A stretch of 64,000 nucleotides of DNA, taken from assembly GCA_949317995.1 (NCBI GenBank), contig OX439050.1, positions 47,183,777 to 47,247,776 on the forward strand, in the 5' to 3' direction. Positions 54,190 to 64,000 of this stretch are shown here, in pieces. The notes under the pieces were generated by a model that saw nothing but the letters and a program-made list of their open reading frames with translations, was not told where the DNA came from and did no database searches. The stretch is from Acholoe squamosa. Lineage: Eukaryota > Annelida > Polychaeta > Phyllodocida > Polynoidae. Made by a program: the position numbers and the translations under genes. Position 1 is the first letter of the stretch, and each line of letters opens with the position of its first letter.

Positions 54190-54415
54190 TGGCTAGCTGA
54201 AACAATCCTTCTGGGCACCTGAACCCCGGGCCTGAACCGCTCATTACCAAGTGTGATGAGCTGGCCATCAGGAGGCTCATAAGTCTTTTCCAATGGACAA
54301 CAGGCAGGTTTCATCCCTTTCTCAAAGTCCAGGGCAGCTAGCAAAGGTTCTCCTAATGTCACGAACAATTGCCCATTCAGTGGGCAATGGTGGTGAAAGA
54401 GTACCCTTTGCCAGT
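54190..54415 (-). pseudogene. Actin-family pseudogene fragment
   Basis: The minus strand encodes a broken segment of actin exon 2, from the FTTIA region to RCPEGLFQ. It shares ALDFEK, then CPLEKTYE, then PDGQLIT with the actin-family gene at 42912-45025. Conventional actins have Ser residues where both have CP, so it derives from that same divergent lineage. Damage includes a stop soon after FTTIAH, a small gap before ALDFEK, and a 12-base tandem duplication inside NERFR. No other actin exons are nearby. Confidence 0.85.
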
Positions 54416-55010
54416 GCCACTTTGCTCATCATACAGGGGCATGGCTGGTTTGGACTCCAGTATCTGTAATAGGCCTACATGTTTGTAATGGTCTGCCTTA
54501 TGCTTGGACCACCATTTACTTTAAATATTGATAGTATGTATAACCACACTATCTGTGTGCACCTTTGATTTCAGAGACTTGGAGCTCTATTTCACCGTAC
54601 CGTAAGCAGTGGGGCTACTGGAGTACCACCTAGTGTATTAACCTGGTAAAACAATTGTGAGCCACTTTTATATCAAGTATATTTCGTTTTCTCAGAATTC
54701 CCTCTAACTCACCCCTTGGTTGGGGTGTCTTGCTTCACTGTAGGCCCCTTAAGTGGCATGAATAAATGCTCTTTTTCTTAGGAGATGGCCATATATTCAC
54801 TCTACTAACAATTGAAAATTCCTCTCCCTTAAACCAACAAATGATTTGAAAAAATATAATAACAGTAAAGAATCTTAAAGTTCCCATACAGGACCTTATT
54901 ACCGTGACCCTGAGCCTACTGTGACAATAGTCACACAATAGTCACACGTACAATTTTTGACAGTTTGCCTTTCATTGTAGGCATAGCTTAGACCATTTTT
55001 TTTTATAATA
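54416..55010. other. Non-coding, nothing recognised
   Basis: No gene or repeat recognised. Confidence 0.35.
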
Positions 55011-55254
55011 ACTTGGATTACGGACCGCCGCCAAGATTTTTACCTCTGGCCACCCAGATCTTTCAGGATTTGTGGTAAACAAATGAAAAAAGTCCATGCT
55101 GATGGACAGACACCCAACAATTCTCAGGTTTTTTTCTATATGTACCCGGTACCTCCCAAAAAAGTATACTTAGGGGTAATTTTGGGGTGTTCAAGCTGGA
55201 TACTTTTTTGCCTCTGGACCTGCCCAAAATGTCCAAAATCCTGTAATCCAAGTT
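55011..55254. mobile_element. Possible MITE with AACTTGGATTAC ends
   Basis: AACTTGGATTACGG near 55012 is mirrored by CCTGTAATCCAAGTTT at about 55240-55255, and inner words (CCTCTGG, TTTTT) are also roughly symmetrical. The inverted repeats are short and no target duplication is clear. Confidence 0.35.
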
Positions 55255-55615
55255 TTTAGAATACTCATTATGTGCATGACTCATTCTAAAAGAACTGATG
55301 ATAAATTTATGTCTACGTTTGTATCAACTTATTGTAAATCACACAGTCATATTCTGCATAGTACAATAAATCAGTCTAAAAGATTATTTGATATTTCAAA
55401 AGGATTGTAAGTAAAGATCGTCTGTAAATAATGACTCACAGGACAAAAAAACAATATCAAAAGTAGATAGTTTGTCCCATTAGAGATATATACCTGTTTC
55501 TACATGTATTTGAGAACTTCAATGCCTATACCACTGGAAAAAATTAATGTTGGATTCAAACTGTTGGAGGCCCATGACAAAGTGAAGACTGTGGATACGT
55601 TTATGTAAGTCTTAT

Positions 55616-58600
55616 GGTGTACGATGGTGTAGGAGAAGTCCATAATGGATAATAATGTGTAACCAGCGGTGCTGACAATAATGAGATATGTAAAGCAATT
55701 TAGTAGAAAGGCAAAGAAAAAGGCAGTAAGGCAAGATAAAGTAATTGGTATTTATTGGCGGACAAAAGAGTGGATGGCGTGCTCCGCAGAGATTAGAATA
55801 TAAATTCAGGTCCATAATGAAATCTGAGACGGAAGGCTTGATGGCTCCAGTCGGCGGATGAAGGAGATAAACCTCCGAAATCCAATCTGAAAATGAAAGA
55901 GATAATTAGTTTAAGACCAGTGGAACTGGAGGGAGTAATGATGAATAATGGGAAGAAGAATATTAGATTAGGACAGAACTACTTTACAAAGTTGAGCAAT
56001 GAAAAGGAAAATAAATGAGATGGTGATGTCATGAGACAAACACATGTCTCTGCGCAGGCGCGCCGGGATAATAATAATACTTGAATAACATATTTGTAGA
56101 ATTCAGAGTGGGAGACAGTGAGTTCGTTCAGAGGGAGCATGGAGACAGCATTGAGAGTTGGGCACTCATATCTGAGCTAACTGTTAGTAGCTAGATACCA
56201 TTAGATCACAACAGGGAGTAGCCTACCTCTGTCAGGGAAAGGAGCATTCCAGTAGTGGAGATTCAACATGCACTTGTTAGTAATAACATCCTCACCTTTC
56301 ACAAGCTGGGTAGCTCTGGAGGTTGCTCAGGCATAGGCAGCTGGGACTTAGAACAATACTACCTAGGAATGATAGGGTTTCAACTTACGGACCCATTACA
56401 AGGAGGAGATAGCATCTGACAGCAGTAATTAACATCAACGGACTCCAGGCCTGGGAAGGGCCTCTCCCTCTCCATGCAGGGATCCTCCCTGCATGGACCT
56501 AGGATCCACACTAAACTTGAATCATCATAACAACAATTAAGACTCTCCATGTGAGTACACTGCATTAGTTAATCAGGGGATGAATTGGACTAGACTTGCC
56601 TGCTGCCTTGCCTACTATGTGATAATGCGCGATCTTAATAATTGGGAGTTATTGCCGAAAAGACTTAATGTGAAAAGGAGATAGAGTTGTGGTGTCATCA
56701 TTGCATGAACTAGAGGATATAATGGAGTGTTGATCATCGAAAGTTGTCGGAGTATTTGATGAACTGTTGTGCTCTTGTTGTGCTTGACGTGTTAGTAGCC
56801 GAGAAGGAGGATCAATAAAAGTCTTCAGTCAGGAGGTATCTCTCACTAGTTTTATTTGAGTAGGAGCACTGCGCAGCTGTTATGTGTACTGGGCTGTGGT
56901 AGTGACGCGCTCTACCATTTATAGGAAGCTAGCTCAAACCCCAAAAATGTACTTTACTACATCTATATGCAACAATTAGAAAGCAAGGTCTAAATAACAC
57001 CAAATTAATAGAGTAAACGCACAGTACACAGTGGTGGAGAACCCGGGTAGTCAGGATAGACAAGGCATTAGGATAGAAAACAGGTGCAAGTAAAAGTAGA
57101 AGTAGATAGAAACACAAATCGGTCATTAAGGGTTATAAGTCACATAATAAGTGATAAAATGTACATAAAATGTGAAGTGAGCTACTAGATGAAAAGTGGT
57201 GTACATCCAGGAATACTTTCTGTGAAGAAAAACAAAATTAGTAGAAGCTTTAGTAGGGAAACATATGAAGTATCAATAAGGAAAGAAAAAGGGGCAGATT
57301 AGTAAAGAATAAAGAAGAAAAGAAAGTATCCTTGGACCAGAAACACATAAAAAAGTGTGTGTCGGCGGGTGTATGATGGTGTAGGAGAAGTCCATAATGG
57401 ATAATAATGTGTAACCAGCGGTGCTGACAATAATGAGATATGTAAAGCAATTTAGTAGAAAGGCAAAGAAAAAGGCAGTAAGGCAAGATAAAGTAATTGG
57501 TATTTATTGGCGGACAAAAGAGTGGATGGCGTGCTCCGCAGAGATTAGAATATAAATTGTCATGATTCAGGTCCATAATGAAATCTGAGACGGAAGGCTT
57601 GATGGCTCCAGTCGGCGGATGAAGGAGATAAACCTCCGAAATCCAATCTGAAAATGAAAGAGATAATTAGTTTAAGACCAGTGGAACTGGAAGGAGTAAT
57701 GATGAATAATGGGAAGAAGAATATTAGATTAGGACAGAACTACTTTACAAAGTTGAGCAATGAAAAGGAAAATAAATGAGATGGTGATGTCATGAGACAA
57801 ACACATGTCTCTGCGCAGGCCCGCCGGGATAATAATAATACTTGAATAACATATTTGTAGAATTCAGAGTGGGAGACAGTGAGTTCGTTCAGAGGGAGCA
57901 TGGAGACAGCATTGAGAGTTGGGCACTCATATCTGAGCTAACTGTTAGTAGCTAGATACCATTAGATCACAACAGGGAGTAGCCTACCTCTGTCAGGGAA
58001 AGGAGCATTCCAGTAGTGGAGATTCAACATGCACTTGTTAGTAATAACATCCTCACCTTTCACAAGCTGAGTAGCTCTGGAGGTTGCTCAGGCATAGGCA
58101 GCTGGGACTTAGAACAATACTACCTAGGAATGATAGGGTTTCAACTTACGGACCCATTACAAGGAGGAGATAGCATCTGACAGCAGTAATTAACATCAAC
58201 GGACTCCAGGCCTGGGAAGGGCCTCTCCCTCTCCATGCAGGGATCCTCCCTGCATGGACCTAGGATCCACACTAAACTTGAATCATCATAACAACAATTA
58301 AGACTCTCCATGTGAGTACACTGCATTAGTTAATCAGGGGATGAATTGGACTAGACTTGCCTGCTGCCTTGCCTACTATGTGATAATGCGCGATCTTAAT
58401 AATTGGGAGTTATTGCCGAAAAGACTTAATGTGAAAAGGAGATAGAGTTGTGGTGTCATCATTGCATGAACTAGAGGATATAATGGAGTGTTGATCATCG
58501 AAAGTTGTCGGAGTATTTGATGAACTGTTGTGCTCTTGTTGTGCTTGACGTGTTAGTAGCCGAGAAGGAGGATCAATAAAAGTCTTCAGTCAGGAGGTAT

Positions 58601-61600
58601 CTCTCACTAGTTTTATTTGAGTAGGAGCACTGCGCAGCTGTTATGTGTACTGGGCTGTGGTAGTGACGCGCTCTACCATTTATAGGAAGCTAGCTCAAAC
58701 CCCAAAAATGTACTTTACTACATCTATATGCAACAATTAGAAAGCAAGGTCTAAATAACACCAAATTAATAGAGTAAACGCACAGTACACAGTGGTGGAG
58801 AACCCGGGTAGTCAGGATAGACAAGGCATTAGGATAGAAAACAGGTGCAAGTAAAAGTAGAAGTAGATAGAAACACAAATCGGTCATTAAGGGTTATAAG
58901 TCACATAATAAGTGATAAAATGTACATAAAATGTGAAGTGAGCTACTAGATGAAAAGTGGTGTACATCCAGGAATACTTTCTGTGAAGAAAAACAAAATT
59001 AGTAGAAGCTTTAGTAGGGAAACATATGAAGTATCAATAAGGAAAGAAAAAGGGGCAGATTAGTAAAGAATAAAGAAGAAAAGAAAGTATCCTTGGACCA
59101 GAAACACATAAAAAAGTGTGTGTCGGCGGGTGTATGATGGTGTAGGAGAAGTCCATAATGGATAATAATGTGTAACCAGCGGTGCTGACAATAATGAGAT
59201 ATGTAAAGCAATTTAGTAGAAAGGCAAAGAAAAAGGCAGTAAGGCAAGATAAAGTAATTGGTATTTATTGGCGGACAAAAGAGTGGATGGCGTGCTCCGC
59301 AGAGATTAGAATATAAATTGTCATGATTCAGGTCCATAATGAAATCTGAGACGGAAGGCTTGATGGCTCCAGTCGGCGGATGAAGGAGATAAACCTCCGA
59401 AATCCAATCTGAAAATGAAAGAGATAATTAGTTTAAGACCAGTGGAACTGGAAGGAGTAATGATGAATAATGGGAAGAAGAATATTAGATTAGGACAGAA
59501 CTACTTTACAAAGTTGAGCAATGAAAAGGAAAATAAATGAGATGGTGATGTCATGAGACAAACACATGTCTCTGCGCAGGCCCGCCGGGATAATAATAAT
59601 ACTTGAATAACATATTTGTAGAATTCAGAGTGGGAGACAGTGAGTTCGTTCAGAGGGAGCATGGAGACAACATTGAGAGTTGGGCACTCATATCTGAGCT
59701 AACTGTTAGTAGCTAGATACCATTAGATCACAACAGGGAGTAGCCTACCTCTGTCAGGGAAAGGAGCATTCCAGTAGTGGAGATTCAACATGCACTTGTT
59801 AGTAATAACATCCTCACCTTTCACAAGCTGGGTAGCTCTGGAGGTTGCTCAGGCATAGGCAGCTGGGACTTAGAACAATACTACCTAGGAATGATAGGGT
59901 TTCAACTTACGGACCCATTACAAGGAGGAGATAGCATCTGACAGCAGTAATTAACATCAACGGACTCCAGGCCTGGGAAGGGCCTCTCCCTCTCCATGCA
60001 GGGATCCTCCCTGCATGGACCTAGGATCCACACTAAACTTGAATCATCATAACAACAATTAAGACTCTCCATGTGAGTACACTGCATTAGTTAATCAGGG
60101 GATGAATTGGACTAGACTTGCCTGCTGCCTTGCCTACTATGTGATAATGCGCGATCTTAATAATTGGGAGTTATTGCCGAAAAGACTTAATGTGAAAAGG
60201 AGATAGAGTTGTGGTGTCATCATTGCATGAACTAGAGGATATAATGGAGTGTTGATCATCGAAAGTTGTCGGAGTATTTGATGAACTGTTGTGCTCTTGT
60301 TGTGCTTGACGTGTTAGTAGCCGAGAAGGAGGATCAATAAAAGTCTTCAGTCAGGAGGTATCTCTCACTAGTTTTATTTGAGTAGGAGCACTGCGCAGCT
60401 GTTATGTGTACTGGGCTGTGGTAGTGACGCGCTCTACCATTTATAGGAAGCTAGCTCAAACCCCAAAAATGTACTTTACTACATCTATATGCAACAATTA
60501 GAAAGCAAGGTCTAAATAACACCAAATTAATAGAGTAAACGCACAGTACACAGTGGTGGAGAACCCGGGTAGTCAGGATAGACAAGGCATTAGGATAGAA
60601 AACAGGTGCAAGTAAAAGTAGAAGTAGATAGAAACACAAATCGGTCATTAAGGGTTATAAGTCACATAATAAGTGATAAAATGTACATAAAATGTGAAGT
60701 GAGCTACTAGATGAAAAGTGGTGTACATCCAGGAATACTTTCTGTGAAGAAAAACAAAATTAGTAGAAGCTTTAGTAGGGAAACATATGAAGTATCAATA
60801 AGGAAAGAAAAAGGGGCAGATTAGTAAAGAATAAAGAAGAAAAGAAAGTATCCTTGGACCAGAAACACATAAAAAAGTGTGTGTCGGCGGGTGTATGATG
60901 GTGTAGGAGAAGTCCATAATGGATAATAATGTGTAACCAGCGGTGCTGACAATAATGAGATATGTAAAGCAATTTAGTAGAAAGGCAAAGAAAAAGGCAG
61001 TAAGGCAAGATAAAGTAATTGGTATTTATTGGCGGACAAAAGAGTGGATGGCGTGCTCCGCAGAGATTAGAATATAAATTGTCATGATTCAGGTCCATAA
61101 TGAAATCTGAGACGGAAGGCTTGATGGCTCCAGTCGGCGGATGAAGGAGATAAACCTCCGAAATCCAATCTGAAAATGAAAGAGATAATTAGTTTAAGAC
61201 CAGTGGAACTGGAAGGAGTAATGATGAATAATGGGAAGAAGAATATTAGATTAGGACAGAACTACTTTACAAAGTTGAGCAATGAAAAGGAAAATAAATG
61301 AGATGGTGATGTCATGAGACAAACACATGTCTCTGCGCAGGCCCGCCGGGATAATAATAATACTTGAATAACATATTTGTAGAATTCAGAGTGGGAGACA
61401 GTGAGTTCGTTCAGAGGGAGCATGGAGACAGCATTGAGAGTTGGGCACTCATATCTGAGCTAACTGTTAGTAGCTAGATACCATTAGATCACAACAGGGA
61501 GTAGCCTACCTCTGTCAGGGAAAGGAGCATTCCAGTAGTGGAGATTCAACATGCACTTGTTAGTAATAACATCCTCACCTTTCACAAGCTGGGTAGCTCT

Positions 61601-64000
61601 GGAGGTTGCTCAGGCATAGGCAGCTGGGACTTAGAACAATACTACCTAGGAATGATAGGGTTTCAACTTACGGACCCATTACAAGGAGGAGATAGCATCT
61701 GACAGCAGTAATTAACATCAACGGACTCCAGGCCTGGGAAGGGCCTCTCCCTCTCCATGCAGGGATCCTCCCTGCATGGACCTAGGATCCACACTAAACT
61801 TGAATCATCATAACAACAATTAAGACTCTCCATGTGAGTACACTGCATTAGTTAATCAGGGGATGAATTGGACTAGACTTGCCTGCTGCCTTGCCTACTA
61901 TGTGATAATGCGCGATCTTAATAATTGGGAGTTATTGCCGAAAAGACTTAATGTGAAAAGGAGATAGAGTTGTGGTGTCATCATTGCATGAACTAGAGGA
62001 TATAATGGAGTGTTGATCATCGAAAGTTGTCGGAGTATTTGATGAACTGTTGTGCTCTTGTTGTGCTTGACGTGTTAGTAGCCGAGAAGGAGGATCAATA
62101 AAAGTCTTCAGTCAGGAGGTATCTCTCACTAGTTTTATTTGAGTAGGAGCACTGCGCAGCTGTTATGTGTACTGGGCTGTGGTAGTGACGCGCTCTACCA
62201 TTTATAGGAAGCTAGCTCAAACCCCAAAAATGTACTTTACTACATCTATATGCAACAATTAGAAAGCAAGGTCTAAATAACACCAAATTAATAGAGTAAA
62301 CGCACAGTACACAGTGGTGGAGAACCCGGGTAGTCAGGATAGACAAGGCATTAGGATAGAAAACAGGTGCAAGTAAAAGTAGAAGTAGATAGAAACACAA
62401 ATCGGTCATTAAGGGTTATAAGTCACATAATAAGTGATAAAATGTACATAAAATGTGAAGTGAGCTACTAGATGAAAAGTGGTGTACATCCAGGAATACT
62501 TTCTGTGAAGAAAAACAAAATTAGTAGAAGCTTTAGTAGGGAAACATATGAAGTATCAATAAGGAAAGAAAAAGGGGCAGATTAGTAAAGAATAAAGAAG
62601 AAAAGAAAGTATCCTTGGACCAGAAACACATAAAAAAGTGTGTGTCGGCGGGTGTATGATGTTGTAGGAGAAGTCCATAATGGATAATAATGTGTAACCA
62701 GCGGTGCTGACAATAATGAGATATGTAAAGCAATTTAGTAGAAAGGCAAAGAAAAAGGCAGTAAGGCAAGATAAAGTAATTGGTATTTATTGGCGGACAA
62801 AAGAGTGGATGGCGTGCTCCGCAGAGATTAGAATATAAATTGTCATGATTCAGGTCCATAATGAAATCTGAGACGGAAGGCTTGATGGCTCCAGTCGGCG
62901 GATGAAGGAGATAAACCTCCGAAATCCAATCTGAAAATGAAAGAGATAATTAGTTTAAGACCAGTGGAACTGGAAGGAGTAATGATGAATAATGGGAAGA
63001 AGAATATTAGATTAGGACAGAACTACTTTACAAAGTTGAGCAATGAAAAGGAAAATAAATGAGATGGTGATGTCATGAGACAAACACATGTCTCTGCGCA
63101 GGCCCGCCGGGATAATAATAATACTTGAATAACATATTTGTAGAATTCAGAGTGGGAGACAGTGAGTTCGTTCAGAGGGAGCATGGAGACAGCATTGAGA
63201 GTTGGGCACTCATATCTGAGCTAACTGTTAGTAGCTAGATACCATTAGATCACAACAGGGAGTAGCCTACCTCTGTCAGGGAAAGGAGCATTCCAGTAGT
63301 GGAGATTCAACATGCACTTGTTAGTAATAACATCCTCACCTTTCACAAGCTGGGTAGCTCTGGAGGTTGCTCAGGCATAGGCAGCTGGGACTTAGAACAA
63401 TACTACCTAGGAATGATAGGGTTTCAACTTACGGACCCATTACAAGGAGGAGATAGCATCTGACAGCAGTAATTAACATCAACGGACTCCAGGCCTGGGA
63501 AGGGCCTCTCCCTCTCCATGCAGGGATCCTCCCTGCATGGACCTAGGATCCACACTAAACTTGAATCATCATAACAACAATTAAGACTCTCCATGTGAGT
63601 ACACTGCATTAGTTAATCAGGGGATGAATTGGACTAGACTTGCCTGCTGCCTTGCCTACTATGTGATAATGCGCGATCTTAATAATTGGGAGTTATTGCC
63701 GAAAAGACTTAATGTGAAAAGGAGATAGAGTTGTGTTGTCATCATTGCATGAACTAGAGGATATAATGGAGTGTTGATCATCGAAAGTTGTCGGAGTATT
63801 TGATGAACTGTTGTGCTCTTGTTGTGCTTGACGTGTTAGTAGCCGAGACGGAGGATCAATAAAAGTCTTCAGTCAGGAGGTATCTCTCACTAGTTTTATT
63901 TGAGTAGGAGCACTGCGCAGCTGTTATGTGTACTGGGCTGTGGTAGTGACGCGCTCTACCATTTATAGGAAGCTAGCTCAAACCCCAAAAATGTACTTTA
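55616..64000. repeat. Tandem array of 1761-bp units
   Basis: Direct head-to-tail repeats starting at 55616, 57368, 59129, 60890 and 62651. The last unit is cut by the window end, so the array is longer than seen. Unit 1 lacks 9 bases near 55800 and has a few private substitutions (for example GCGCGCC for GCGCCCGCC-type sequence near 56057). Units 2-5 differ by only a handful of single bases, such as positions 58070, 59669, 62662 and 63735. Such homogeneity implies recent amplification or ongoing homogenisation. It is not rDNA or 5S, and no long open frame is present. Confidence 0.97.
57368..59128 (-). other. One 1761-bp unit: possible small transcription unit
   Basis: On the minus strand of this representative unit: TATAAAT at 58684-58678; AATAAA at 58617-58612; an ATG at 58326 opening 59 codons to a splice donor GTAAGT after 58150; a possible 45-base exon 58101-58057 (CAG before, GTGAGG after); a strong pyrimidine tract and TTTTCAG acceptor before 57647; and AATAAA at 57508-57503. 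Joining 58150 directly to 57647 keeps the frame open for 26 more codons (85 in all); including the 45-base exon gives 72. The peptide matches nothing I know. An inverted repeat CCATGCAGGGA with a 3-base loop lies at 58234-58258. Alternatively, TATA followed 65 bases later by AATAAA could be an LTR of a tandem, internally deleted retroelement. Functional status is unproven. Confidence 0.35.

Noticed and set aside
55616-64000. rDNA, 5S or histone gene array
   Set aside because: None of the conserved rRNA, 5S or histone sequences occur in the 1761-bp unit.
55616-64000. Hammerhead ribozyme in the tandem unit
   Set aside because: I looked for a CTGATGA-type core on both strands and did not find one.

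Overview
The window is animal nuclear DNA. It has spliced genes (a HES-type bHLH repressor and an actin-family gene, both on the minus strand), an intact Ty3/Gypsy retrotransposon, several kinds of short inverted-repeat (MITE-like) and SINE-like elements, and large tandem arrays. Overall it is AT-rich and sparse in genes, with minisatellites and recent insertions. An invertebrate bilaterian (lancelet, hemichordate or mollusc type) fits best. I cannot name the species from sequence alone.

Layout. 1-24422 is a very large inverted duplication: left arm 1-8865, right arm 14612-24422, spacer about 5.7 kb. Each arm carries a foldback-like element (about 1.7-6.3 kb and its mirror image at 17.4-22.7 kb) that is itself palindromic. 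Going inward, its limbs are a 22-bp G-rich minisatellite, about 200 bp of unique sequence, a 23-bp GGAACC minisatellite, and an array built on AGGTCA/TGACCT. The spacer holds a possible CRE/ETS promoter, a tRNA-like SINE head and small hairpin elements. 24423-30000 is AT-rich with SINE-like copies, two CTCF-like motifs and a 54-bp minisatellite. 30040-32200 is the HES gene with its TATA box. 32.6-42.6 kb has three MITEs, two minisatellites and more SINE-like copies. 42912-45056 is the actin-family gene. 48203-53320 is a complete Ty3/Gypsy element with identical LTRs. 54190-54415 is an actin pseudogene fragment. 55616 to the window end is a tandem array of nearly identical 1761-bp units.

The two host genes are not visibly linked in function: one is a transcriptional repressor usually run by Notch signalling, the other a cytoskeletal or actin-like protein. 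Most of the rest is repeat biology. Long open frames at 1.6-2.6 kb, 20.8-22.8 kb and 28.5-29.5 kb are by-products of minisatellites and are not annotated as genes. The most unusual items are the palindrome-within-palindrome architecture, the kilobase-scale AGGTCA arrays, the actin with changed ATPase-site residues, and the 1761-bp array, whose units each look like a small spliced transcription unit or a tandem retroelement derivative.
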